DNA from: Echinarachnius parma
Taxonomy: Eukaryota > Echinodermata > Echinoidea > Clypeasteroida > Echinarachniidae
NCBI GenBank assembly: GCA_037951105.1
Contig: JBAMJV010003958.1
Coordinates: forward strand, 62,001 to 126,000
Direction: 5' to 3'
DNA: 64,000 bases
Position 1 is the first letter of the stretch, and each line of letters opens with the position of its first letter. Positions 42,495 through 53,763 of this stretch are shown in pieces. Both the position numbers and the translations under genes were made by a program. Below the pieces are notes generated by a model that saw only the letters and a program-made list of their open reading frames with translations, was not told the DNA's origin and ran no database searches.

Positions 42495-42745
42495 TCAAAG
42501 ACAAAATGGCCGCCTTTATTGGCGCGCTGCTCGGCCTGTTGGAGACGATACACGTGTTGATCAATGATCCAGATGATTACAACTAAAACAAAAAGAGACA
42601 GGAAAGGATATTAAGTACCACATTAAGTTATGGGGATTTTGAATCAATGCAGATTTCTGAAAGCAAAATAATGGTTTCATTATAATTTTAGACAAAATGG
42701 GCGACTTTATCGGCGCACATGTTTGTGTTTCTCAACGCACGATAT
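42495..42745 (-). pseudogene. Two tandem partial copies of the 42216-42404 mGluR exon
   Basis: Copy 2 (about 42500-42582) keeps an acceptor (TTTTTGTTTTAG on the - strand) and encodes VVIIWIIDQHVYRLQQAEQR then NKGGHFVF, after which similarity ends and a stop follows. Copy 3 (about 42694-42745) is short and decayed (AAAATGGGCGACTTTATCGG). Intron bases AGCAAAATAATGRTTTCA are repeated between copies, giving a unit of about 180-190 bases. Confidence 0.85.
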
Positions 42746-43965
42746 CACTGTAAAGTGAGAACAATAATTAATGCAAAGTTAATTAAATGTGGATTACGAT
42801 CAAATAATAAAAGCAACGTTTAGTCAGATTTGAAAAAGTCCAAACTATACGTCATGATCACGATGCATGTAGCGTTTTCTTCTTTCGCGAACTACAATCG
42901 TATCGTTTCCATGTGATTTAATTAAGAATCTATAGAAAAACATTTTCATTACGTTAAAATATAATATTACATTGAATATTCCAGGAAAATAATATTGACA
43001 ACCCAATATGTTTTCGCGAGAGAAACACGACCTGCATATATAGGCATTCCATGGTGTATATGAATCGTTATATCGATTTGGGTTTCAATCTACAAAGCTA
43101 AAGCGAACATGACCCAAATTTGCCCGTCAACATTGTCGAGGCCTTGTTTTTGCAGCACTTATTGTCTTGATTAATTCTTACGTAATCTACCGTTCAACCC
43201 ATTCGCCCAATAGTCAGTCTCCTTGAAGAAAAAAAAACGCATTTTTGTCTCAATTTTGTTATTTTGGGACATTTGCGATTATAATGACAATAATAAGACA
43301 TATAATGTATTATATAATTGTTTAAATCACACAATCAAAAATATATCTTGATACAATTATAACGAGCGACATATAATGGGAAAGGAATCGGTTTGTATAT
43401 ACAATGATAAAAGTGCGGCCATAAACTTCGTTTCAAAACCGGTGATTATTGCGTTTTGCAACTAAGCTATTCAATAACTCATTACAAAATAATTCTTCTT
43501 ATTCACTGACGTCAGTAATCGACTTGTCCTTCCAATGTTTCCATGGTGACGCGGTTATGTTATATTTTAAAACAAGATAATTATATGACACCGTGCTTCC
43601 GACATGATCTTTACAGAAAAGATGCAGACTCTAATGCGATCGGATCCATGCATTATCATCATTAACCTCATTTTGACGAGGACAAAATGACATATTATTT
43701 GTGTTCACTTAGTAATTATTGATCGTAATCTTATCACGTGATCCATGTCAATGCGATTGTCAGAGAAAGTTATATATTGACATAAAACAAAACCGAATGT
43801 TTTTTAAAATTTTGTATACAGAGAGTCCTTCAAAAATGAAATTTTTACCAAGTATATAATGTATATATCATCTCAGAGGTGAAGCAATGTAGGTGTAAAT
43901 TGTAGCGGAATTAGGGAATGTATATTTGGAGCATCTCACATTTTGCGATGTGAAAATCATGCTTA
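42746..43965. other. AT-rich sequence, probably intron of the receptor gene
   Basis: No gene, exon or organised repeat recognised. Confidence 0.35.
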
Positions 43966-44182
43966 TGCCCGGCGCAGACAGAGCCGACTCGACCCGATCC
44001 GACTGGTTTTCAGCCTGATTAACTCAGTATGCTTTGCCTCATGACTCAGTCAAGTGCTAGTCGGAGGTCATTCGAGGCCGATTCAACATGTTGAATCTGC
44101 TCCGACTGAGCGAAACCGACTCTAGCCTGACTAAAAACCAGTCGGATCGGGTCGAGTCGGCTCTGTCTGCGCCGGGCTTAAG
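43966..44182. mobile_element. GC-rich palindromic MITE, second copy
   Basis: GCCCGGCGCAGACAGAGCCG and CGGCTCTGTCTGCGCCGGGC are perfect inverted ends, flanked by TTA on both sides. It belongs to the family of 35988-36213; the centre contains TTCAACATGTTGAATC, itself a palindrome. Confidence 0.92.
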
Positions 44183-44774
44183 GCAATTAGATATCACAAA
44201 TAACGCACTGATCACACCGTGCGCATACGCTACGTAACTCCTTCATTGCGAAAATTGGTTGAAAAGGGCAGCAAGCTTCTTTTCTCCACACAACGAATAT
44301 TTTTGTACGTTTACCGAGATGCAAGAGCCTATAAACATGTTCTTATTTTAAACCTCATCGAACCCCGCATAGATAATGACGTTTAAAAGAGAAAATTTAC
44401 ATTAACAGGACAGGGAAACATTGTTCTTGCTCTTTGTAGTTGATGAACTTCTTATAAAATGTTATAATTATTATGACGTCACAATTAAGGCTGAACAGGA
44501 TTTCGCGGTGAGAGCAATTTATGCGTGACACCGGCAATAAAAACAGCAAGACTTAGTGTGCTATCGGTGGTTTAGCAATCACACTCATTGATTTTGAGCA
44601 ACACAAAACTAGAAGTACCTTTATTAGATTTTATTACGGGATTTTCCCGATGTTCATGGATATGTTCGAAATGTAAACATACCGTGATTGTTTTTTAGCC
44701 CACGAAGTGTAACCATAGTAACGTGGCGTCTTTTAATCACATTGCGGAATCAAACTGGATCTAACGTTTCTTTT
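44183..44774. other. AT-rich spacer
   Basis: Nothing recognised between two MITEs. Confidence 0.35.
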
Positions 44775-45277
44775 AAAGAGATAGTGAGTTTTGGTCAAAC
44801 TAAATTTAAGTAACCAACACCTGCACAATTACAGTACAAACTAATAGTTATAACTCCACCATGCTCGAAAGGTACACACAATTACAAACGACTAAGTAAA
44901 AAGGCGTTAAAACTCAAGAGGGCGCATTCTAAAAACTCATTGGTTTCAAGAATTTCTCATACAAAATTGTGCAAGTGATGTTTTGTTAAAATAAATAATA
45001 AATCATCACCAACTATTTAAAATCTTCTTTTTAATTTGTTTGAAAGAAGTGTATAAGCGTTTTATGTATTTTCTTAAGAATCAAGATATCGCCCGGCTAG
45101 ACAATATAAAATAATAAAATATTTTGAAATCAAATTTTACAAAAATGAAAGCATTTGAAAGGGAATAATTCTCATTTCACATGTTTTATTTAATGAACTT
45201 TCAAATGGAATTAACACCAACCAAAACCCTTACAATTTTTTTGTTCGGGAAGTACCAATACTGAAGTGTACCTTTAA
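44775..45277. mobile_element. Diverged MITE, TTAAAGGGGTAGTTTAGTTTTGG family
   Basis: The left end TTAAAGAGATAGTGAGTTTTGG and the right end AATACTGAAGTGTACCTTTAA are diverged forms of the ends at 45772 and 63722. Inside, ACTAATAGTTATAACTCCAC and ATGCTCGAAAGGTA match the other copies. It is the most diverged copy in the window. Confidence 0.75.
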
Positions 45278-45508
45278 AATCTATATGACTGTGGAAGTAA
45301 TATCTCTGAGTGGTTTTTAAAGGCACTAACTATAGTACGACGGTCGTCGGACACATAATATACACAATCAATGTATTATCTGCGCTTGGTGTTCATTTTC
45401 TACTCCCTTGGGAGAAATTTATTCTGGCAGCCATATGGCGTACAAAACGGTTCAACATTAATTCCCTCCCAATCGATTTATATTATCATATAAATATACC
45501 GATTATGT

Positions 45509-46561
45509 TTAAAGGGGTAGTTTAGTTTTGGTAGAGAGGGCGCTGCACATCACAATTTTGTTGTGAGGTAATGCAAAACTGAGTGTCAAATTTGAGAGAA
45601 CGTGCAATTTTAATGGCAGAATACACTTTATTTGGTCAAAATCGACGCAGAAACGGCTGAAATATCAATAAATATATCTGATCTTATAATTATTTGGGGC
45701 CCAAATAATTAGATGACTTTTTCAAAAAATGTCAAAAGCATTTTTTAAATAGTTGTGGATGATCTCTCTATTTAAAGGGGTAGTTTAGTTTTGGTAAGGC
45801 TGAACTTAAGTAGCTAAAACCTGCACAGTTACATTATAAACTAATAGTTATAACTCCACCATGCTCGAAAGGTATACAAAATTACAAACGACTAAGTAAA
45901 AAGCCTGTTATCATTTAAACAGAGCCATTCAAACACAAGAGGGCGCTTTTTTAAAAGGCATTGGTTTCAACCATTTTTCATACAAAATTATGCATGTGAT
46001 GTTTTATTGATATAATGATTAAATAGCGAGATCATCAACAACTATTTAAAAAATGCTTTTGAAAATTTTTGAAAAAGTGCAAGCATTTAAAAAAAAATTT
46101 CTAAAAATCATCTAATTTTTTGGGCCCCAAATAATTATAAGATCAGATATATTTATTGATATTTCAGCCGTTTCTGGGTCGATTTTGACCAAATAAAGTT
46201 TACTCTGCCATTAAAATTGCATGTTCTCTCGAATTCGACATTCAGTTTTTCATTACCTCACAAAAAAATTGTGATGTGCAGCGCCCTCTCTACCAAAACT
46301 AAACTACCCCTTTAATCATTATTTAAATAAAACATCACATGCATAATTTTGTATGAAAAATGGTTGAAACCAATGCCTTTTTAGAAAGCGCCCTCTTGTG
46401 TTTTAATGGCTCTTTTTGAACAATAACGGGCTTTTTACTTAGTCGTTTGTAATTTTGTATACCTTTCGAGCATGGTGGAGTTATGACTATTAGTTTATAA
46501 TGTTACTGTCCAGGTTTGGTTACTAAAGTTCAGCCTTACCAAAACTGTACTACCCCTTTAA
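45509..46561. mobile_element. MITE of the TTAAAGGGGTAGTTTAG family, split by a nested copy
   Basis: The left end (TTAAAGGGGTAGTTTAGTTT, then GGTAGAGAGGGCGCTGC) and right end (CAGCCTTACCAAAACTGTAC, then TACCCCTTTAA) match the unbroken copy at 63196-63722. The middle is replaced by a relative at 45772-46315 in the opposite orientation. Without the insert, the host copy is about 509 bases. Confidence 0.9.
45772..46315. mobile_element. Nested MITE of the same family, inverted
   Basis: It begins TTAAAGGGGTAGTTTAGTTT with GGTAAGGCTGAAC inside and ends GCGCCCTCTCTACCAAAACT with ACCCCTTTAA. This is the reverse order of the host copy. TTAA borders both sides, consistent with TTAA target choice. Confidence 0.9.
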
Positions 46562-46738
46562 TATATATGTTATGTCCACGTAATGGAGTTCCGATAAAAT
46601 TAACACGAAATTAGAAGGTAAGGCTGAGAATGCATTATTATCCAACTGAAACAAACGAATATTATAATATCTTATATACACATGGGTCGAGAGCAGCTAA
46701 ATGGTGGAGGTCTTGCCGAAACACAATTGGACCGGAGG

Positions 46739-47081
46739 AGGGGTGTTTCACATAGATCCTAAGTTGATCTTAGCACAAAGATGGTCTTAAATATTATGGA
46801 AAGCCATTAGTGTCTTGAAACATGTTTGTAAAAGTTATGTTGAAATGCATAAAATGTTGATTCAAATCATATATATTTTCTAATTATCAAAGAGATTTCA
46901 TGAATTTTATGTGAAGATTATGAATCTCTTTGATAATTAGAAAATATATATGATTTGAATCAACATTTTATGCATTTCAACATAACTTTTATAAAACTGT
47001 TTCAAGACACGAATGGCTTTCCATAATATTTAAGACCATCTCAGTGCTAAGATCAACTTAGGGTCTCTGTGAAACACCCCC
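46739..47081. mobile_element. Near-perfect palindrome, about 343 bases
   Basis: GGGGTGTTTCACATAGATCC pairs with the complement GGTCTCTGTGAAACACCCC, and ATGATTTGAATCAACATTTT with AAAATGTTGATTCAAATCAT. The arms cover nearly the whole length with a short centre near 46910. Noncoding. Confidence 0.9.
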
Positions 47082-48484
47082 TGGCTGGGTATCGAACCCA
47101 CAATCTCCGTATTGAAAGACGAAAGCTCGAACCAACATACCGCCCAATGAATTGCAGTGGTGCAGCCAAAGCAAAAAAACAAGAAAAAAGAAGAAAAGTA
47201 ATACCAGGTAATAATCAAATCAATTTCACGTCACGATTTTGCAATGATAGTTTGTATTTTTATTATCAAATGTACTAATATTGTATGGTGTATGCTTGAT
47301 TTGAGATTATATTACTGTGTTATTACATAATTCATGGGTTAAATTACACATGAATATGCTTTTTAAAAAGTTAGAAATGATGCGAAAAACATTGAAACTA
47401 TGTGGTTTATTTATAATTCGCATGCATTTGTGTTGATAGAAGATGTTCATACACTTCATCAATGTGGTTTGCATAGCATTTTTTAGAGCACACACACGAA
47501 AGCATTATAAATAATTGTCAACAAATAAATGAATTCACCATTTTCGATTTGTCTGGTATGGTGATTAATTTGATTTTCGCTTGTCTAGAAAATATAAAAA
47601 GCTCAAATTTGTTTGTGGTTGTTTTACTCCGTAACGCTATTATGTCAAGATAAATACAGGGCGTTCGAACTGAATGATAGGAATGTTCTCAGTGTATTAT
47701 GTATTTACCCAGAAAATAGTACTAACACACTAATGGAATACAGTATAGGTATAGCTTAAAGGAGGGGTGCAATCCCGGCTTTGATTCAGGTTTATAGCTT
47801 TAAATATGTGCCTTTATTGATATACCACACTCTTTTTTTCAAAGAAATCCTTAAGTTGGGAAAAAAAGGTAAATTTCATGCAACTTTTTTGCTTTATTAC
47901 GCATCGGCGTTTCATGCTCCTAAAAAAAGTCATTTATAGCAGAGCGGAAATGTGCGCACGTGTCACCCGATTCATGACATCACTTGCAGACCGCAACGCG
48001 GAGGAATGTGCATTGTTTACATGCAGAGCCTATGACTTGCTTGTAAAACAAACTCGTTTTTGCTTGTAAATTGAGGTTTTACTGAAAATGCTTAAGAATT
48101 GCTAAGAAATGAATTGTAGCAGGATGCAGCTACACATCTGAGTGTATATCGTCCCATGATATAAACCTGAACAAATGTTTGCAAATATTGAAACAAATGG
48201 AAATAATATCTCTGTGTCAACGTGAGTATTGTACTCAGCGTGTACGTCTATGACCGAGCTAAACTGCGATTGCCTGCCGGTGACGTCACAAAGATGACGT
48301 CATTTTTTGTTCGCCCGGGACTCAGTTTTTTTACGGGGGTTCCGAAAGAGAATTTACAAGTTGATTTTTTTATTTTACCGGGTTTTCCCACGAGGAAAAT
48401 ATGTTTGTATTAGTAATCTTCATGAAAATCTACCTTAGATACAGTAAAACCCAATTTTGAGGCAGTTTTCTTGTCACCATACCT
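47082..48484. other. AT-rich intergenic region
   Basis: No gene recognised. A CAGGGCGTTCGAA motif near 47657 recalls the ATACAGGGTGG motif of 40.5-41 kb. A CGATTCATGACATCACTTGC region near 47970 is less AT-rich but has no convincing frame. Confidence 0.35.
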
Positions 48485-49040
48485 TTAAAGTGACACAGGT
48501 AAAGTGTCTAACTCCACGAAAATTTGTTGGAGCTTCCTCGTTTCTCTTCTGCCGTGTTGTTTAGCTTATGGTAAGAGAAGAATAAAATAGGGTTCGATTT
48601 TTTCAAATGTCCCTTTAGTATGAAGATAATTATCATTGAAAATCATTATTTCAAAAGCGTTAGCTAACGCTTTTGATTAAAAAAGTACAATTGTCCTAGC
48701 TGAACACGTCCGCTCGCGTGGGAAATACTCCCGACCCACTGAACTTTGAGCCGAGTGCGCGCAAATTCCATGAATTCCTTACCGTCTGTATGTATACACG
48801 GGTGCGGATATCGTCAAGATCAAACGGATGAGTCTTACTGCGACAAATCCACGGCAGGCCATCAGTATTCGGTGATAAAATATGAACTCAATATTCGTCT
48901 TTTTCACTCGGTAAACAGTGTTCGTTTTCTTTCAAACTTTCACAAATCTTTCAATTGTATTTTACAAAGATATTGATATAGGATTGAAGTCTCAAATGTC
49001 ATTCTGTGCAATATCTGACACTTTACCTGGATCGCTTTAA
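48485..49040. mobile_element. MITE, second copy of the 41295 family
   Basis: TTAAAGTGACACAGGTAAAG and CTTTACCTGGATCGCTTTAA are inverted ends. The interior shares long stretches with 41295-41841 in the same orientation, including GTTCGTTTTCTTTCAAACTT and CACAAATCTTTCAATTGTAT. Confidence 0.92.
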
Positions 49041-49329
49041 CATAACATCGGCGTTAAGAATATAATATAAGTAGATCTACACGTGTGTTTTTATCTAAAT
49101 TTAGTTATTTTTAAATGTTTTACACTATAAGATTAATTCGTTATTGTTATTAAATAGGATTAAAGTATAAATACAATAACTTAACGTGTTCACTCTGTAT
49201 AGTTTAAAGCTCTGAATTCATGCAGATGTTAAGTGTCGATTATACATCAAGTTAATTAAGCACGAAGTATTTTTTGGCAATACATCTTATAGAATCTAGT
49301 AATGAAAATAAATTCGCAATATTTTCCTA

Positions 49330-49830
49330 GAAATTATTTATCGTAAATCGGATAAACATTGCCCTTTCGTCATTATAATGTATTTTACAATGAATTTTAC
49401 GTTTAGGGATATGAATGACTTCCAATAACATCTTTAAAAACATCATTAAAATGTGCTTCATATGATTTATCAATCTGAAAGCCTGATCACAAATAAGCCT
49501 GGGGAAAGACGAGATTTAAAATCGAATAAACATTGCCCTTTCGTCATTATAATGTATTTTACTATGAATTTTAAGTTTGGGGATATGGACGACTTCCAAT
49601 AACATCATTAAAAGGTGCTTCATATGTTTTATCGATCTGCAAGCCTCTTCACAGTTAAGCCTTGGAAAATACGAGATGTTGTATAAAATCGAATAAAAAT
49701 TGCCCTTTCTTCCTTATAATGTATTTTACTATGAATTTGAATGGTAGTGATATGGATGATCTTAACATTAATACAAAATGTGCTTCATATGATTTATCAA
49801 TCTGGAAGCCTGTAAAGACGAGATGTTGTA
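49330..49830. repeat. Three-copy tandem repeat, unit about 170-185 bases
   Basis: TTGCCCTTTCGTCATTATAA and GTATTTTAC recur at about 49350, 49533 and 49701, each followed by ATATGRATGACTTCCAATAAC-like and GCTTCATATGATTTATCAAT segments. The third copy is the most diverged. Confidence 0.88.
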
Positions 49831-50131
49831 TAAAATATATTAGAAACAGACGAAGTAGAAAACAACCCTGTCCCCAGCCAGACATTAATCTGTAATTAAT
49901 GATTATCCTAGCGGCAATAAAATTAATGATGCTGAGCATACTATAATCCCTGAATGGTAATGTATCGCCAACTAACGTCATATTTCCGAGATGCTGCATG
50001 CAGGCATTGACTTTGTTAACCTGTCGGACATAATATATCAAAAGGCACATTTTCATCTCATCTACCGAAATGGACAACTGATTGACTATTGAAATATTGA
50101 ATATAGCGGTTCATTTAAAGATCGTAATGCT

Positions 50132-50482
50132 TACACTCTTAGATTTAAAAAAGGTGCGAATGGGGTTCTAACCTTGTCCCGTATTTGGAACCCTAAATGG
50201 TTCTCATATTTAGAACCTTTAAGGTTCTATTAAGTCAAGAAAGGTTCCTTTCAGCACACAAAATGGTTCGTAATAGTAAGAACAGGGGGTGACGAACCTC
50301 TTTTCGCTAATAATGAGGTTCTGCAAAGAACCATCTTACTACTACGAACCATTTTGCGTGCTGAAAGGAACCTTTCTTGACCTAAATAGAACCTTAAAGG
50401 TTCTAAATATGAGAACCATTTAGGGTTCCAAAATACGGGACAAGGTTAGAACCCCATTCGCACCCTTTTTTCTAAGAGTGTA
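50132..50482. mobile_element. TA-flanked palindromic MITE, 351 bases
   Basis: ACACTCTTAGATTTAAAAAA and TTTTTTCTAAGAGTGT are the ends, flanked by TA. Paired interior segments include GGGGTTCTAACCTTGTCCCG, GAACCCTAAATGGTTCTCAT and GAAAGGTTCCTTTCAGCAC. The TA border suggests a Tc1/mariner-type target. Confidence 0.92.
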
Positions 50483-51160
50483 GGGTTATGATAAACCGCG
50501 GTTCGCCGTTCTAAAATAGGATAGTCTGTTTGCAATATATCACACTAAGACAGTGCGTATTTCGCACCGTGCGCGAGGCGTTCACCAGATGGCACCGCGC
50601 ATCAGAATTACGAATCCGAACCACAATTATTTTAAAGTCGATAGCGTTGTTGCGTCAGAGGGCATTATACGAAAGAGCTCTCAGGGAGGCTGGCGTATGC
50701 AGCGCGTTCTGTAGCCTTTAAACGTAAATTAGCTCGAGATTCAGAAACTGAAATCTCACGCTGTATTTATAATACGTAATTATAATGTATACGTTCCCTG
50801 CGAGTCCCAATTAATCCGTGAAATGAGGGTAATTTCCGCGTCCTTTTCTCTTTTATCTGTTCGTGAAAAAGGTGTCGAATTTTAATTTCGAACAATAATG
50901 TATCTGGCCTTTTGATCGAACTTTTCTTAAAACGTCATTACATAGATATATGCGATGTCACTGACAGACCCTTTAAGTGGATTTTGAACATACGGTCTAA
51001 GGTATATAGGTGTGAAGTCATTTAATTTGATTTCTATCGAAAGAAAAACAACATAAAGCGGGATCTTCGCCGCAAAATCAATCGCCCCGATCAGAAAGTA
51101 ATAATCAAATGAGAACACATAACGATGGGGGATTGGATTCATTCATTAGGCACGGTCACC
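50483..51160. other. Intergenic region
   Basis: No gene or repeat recognised. The part near 50550-50700 is richer in GC, but its 63-codon frame matches nothing I know. Confidence 0.3.
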
Positions 51161-51384
51161 TATCACCGGATAGCGTAAACGGATGCCCGACGGAGAGTAA
51201 CAATTTCAATCCGTTCTCCTCCGTTCGAATGCGTTTCTTGTCTGTTCCTTGTCAGGCGATGTACGTTGTTTCTATCCGGCGGAATGTTTTGTGCATGAGG
51301 CAATGGAGACGACTTTCACCACCGTATAATTTGACTTCGCAAATGTTCTATTCATCGGGCATTCGTTCATGCTATCCGGTGATA
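51161..51384. mobile_element. MITE with TATCACCGGATAGC ends
   Basis: TATCACCGGATAGC and GCTATCCGGTGATA are perfect inverted ends, and ACGGATGCCCGACGG pairs with TCGGGCATTCGTT. The fragment at 35610-35825 is a relative. Confidence 0.88.
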
Positions 51385-51659
51385 TGTGACCGAAGGCTAG
51401 ACTCATATAACGGTGTGTTCTCCCTTGGGCGCGTGCCACCCTTGAATCAATATTTATCCCAGTTCTCCTTGATTAATCGACATTCCGCAAACGGTGAGGC
51501 GACACCATATATCCACCAAAACTAGCGAGGGCATGTTCCGCGTCAACATCGAATCCACAAGTCGGAATCATTACCCAACCGCAGGATGGTTTCAAACCCT
51601 TTAAAGCAGTTGCGTCCTCGCGTCAAGAGGGCGCTTTTCATATAGATCACACAGACGCG

Positions 51660-51875
51660 CCATTTTATCATCAAAGGTATCTATAGTAACTTTTTTGGCA
51701 TGTGCAGAAAGTGATGGATTGTTGGTATAACTTGCAGTTTTGTGATCTGATATGTCCTCGGAGTAAATGGATGCTATATGGCTGAGTCTGAGCAAAAAAT
51801 GCAAAGTGATGTTTGCGACTTATTTCACTGACTTTGTAAACGCTTATCACTATCCAGTGGATAATTAAAAATCCG
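51660..51875. mobile_element. Repeat shared with 62804-63040
   Basis: ATAGTAACTTTTTTGGCATG, TGATCTGATATGTCC and AGCAAAAAATGCAAAGTGAT match 62815-62970 in the same order and orientation, and GATAATTAA lies at a similar place. Only one end of the family is clear. Confidence 0.65.
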
Positions 51876-52333
51876 AACATTAATTTCAATCGTAAATTAC
51901 TTTCTAACGCAAGGGGGATTCGAACAAAAATCCAACCTGTTCCATGCTTCTATTGGTAATACGAATGTAACAAGGTGTGAGAGAACCACTATAAAGAGAA
52001 CCACAATAAAGTTTTATGGATTTTGACAATGGTACTAGATTCTTCTTTAACCATGCTTTAACATACGAAACATACAAGCGAGATAGAATGTGTGTGGGTG
52101 TCGCGCTCACTCAGGATGCCGCCCGGCCGGTCCCTCTTGATTCTAGGACCCGTTGCCTTTAAAATCCCAATTTTGTTTGTGTTAATTGACATTCCTCAAT
52201 TTACAGAGAAGAGACAATACATGTCTGAATTGTTTTCTTCTTGCCCCTCACTTTTAAAGTAAGTTCGGATTCGTACAATAAAGTAAGACGCACAACGCCA
52301 TCTTGCGAAAGCCTTGCGCACGGTTCGTAATAT

Positions 52334-52685
52334 TAGGGGCTTTTCGCAAATGCTACGGAGGACATCTAGTACGCTAATCTCAGCAGGGGGTCGTACACAG
52401 TCCGAAAATCCCCCCGTACCGTGGAAATCTACGACGGTTGTCGGCTGAATTAGCGTTGGGTGTAGAGCGAGTACGGAGCGGCGTGGTCAGCCCATTGAAT
52501 TGAAGTTATACTACTTCAATGGGTCAGCCAATCAGCGCGCTTGTTCACTCGAGCAAGGAGACGTTCCCGTATTCTTCACTGCGAAACTGCAAATAGTTCG
52601 CGACGGTATCCAGAGTATAAGTACGGTCACAGCTGACTGCTTCCCCCGTACTCAGAACTTCCGTAGCATTTGCGAAAAGCCCCTA
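52334..52685. mobile_element. MITE with TAGGGGCTTTTCGCAAATGC ends
   Basis: TAGGGGCTTTTCGCAAATGC with TACGGA inside is mirrored by TCCGTAGCATTTGCGAAAAG with CCCCTA. A second palindrome, CCCATTGAATTGAAGTTATA, lies near the centre. It is 352 bases and noncoding. Confidence 0.9.
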
Positions 52686-53072
52686 TTTGATGAATGCACA
52701 TTGAATCAATGTTATATGCGATGCGCGCAAACAAGCCTAGTTCAAAATGGCGACCCGCGGTGTAGCTTCCCCACGCTTGATGATCTTTAAAATAATGATG
52801 CCTCCAACCCTAACCCTAATCCTAACTGCACACCTTCTATGATGCCAAATCCTCTTACAAAAGCTCGTTTATAACCAGACGGATAATTACAGTGACCTTC
52901 TAATGGTAGATAAGGCTTGACAGATTAGTGCGACACCCTGAGTGGTCTTCCCGGTTGTCACACCTCGAAGTTCGAGAGGATTAGAAAAAGAAATACGACA
53001 ACACAATAACACATTGTTTAGATAGATTACCAAGAAAATTTTCCAGCTGCGGAGGCTGAACTTCATAGGATC
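52686..53072. other. Spacer with a short telomere-like string
   Basis: CCAACCCTAACCCTAATCCTAAC at 52804-52826 is a brief run of telomere-like units. Nothing else recognised. Confidence 0.4.
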
Positions 53073-53114
53073 TTTTGTGTGTGTGTGTGTGTGTGCGCGT
53101 GTGCGTGCGCGTTT

Positions 53115-53155
<41 letters not shown>

Positions 53156-53162
53156 GTGTGTT
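53073..53162. repeat. GT microsatellite
   Basis: Two GT runs are separated by GCGCGTGTGCGTGCGCG. The Thr/His-rich frame across it is an artefact. Confidence 0.95.
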
Positions 53163-53317
53163 TTCGACTTGCAAATATGAATTACCATTATTTTCATAGT
53201 TCGTTTCGGGCGATTTTATCATTTAAAATTAACATCATAACATGACTCGTTTAACTTACAATCTAATATTATAGTTTAAACCATCCTGAGTCTAACTAAA
53301 TACATGCTAACGTACAC

Positions 53318-53395
53318 ATTTGCAACACACAAACAAACAAACAACAAACAAACACACAAAAAACAAACAAACAAACGAACAGACAGTCTAACAAA
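53318..53395. repeat. AAAC-type microsatellite
   Basis: Imperfect ACAAACAAAC units, with ACACAC and GAAC variants. Confidence 0.85.
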
Positions 53396-53763
53396 CAGAC
53401 TTACATCATAATTTTCTTTCAATGGAATTTGACACCAATTACAGTAATCTTCTGAAGACAATTCAGGTCCGATGGATTAGCCTGGTACCTTTGAAGGTTG
53501 CAGTTGATGTTAACCTAAAACACGTTTGAAAACACTTGAAAACGCTGATTTTTGGCTAGCCGAGTATATAAAAATGCACCCGGCGGTAGACGATTCAGCC
53601 TATACACTAACAGAAAGGTTTTTCCGTCCTTGTTATCATCAGCTTTACAACGGTGATTTTTTGGGGGGCTAGAAGAGTCTCTTTAAACGCACCCAATATA
53701 AATCAAGTGTCAATGTAACTATGGGGTCGAGAGTCTCCATTTGTCAAAATGTCAGCTTAGGCG

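Noticed and set aside
52804-52826. Telomere-like CCCTAA units as evidence of a chromosome end or internal telomere
   Set aside because: Only two to three imperfect units are present.
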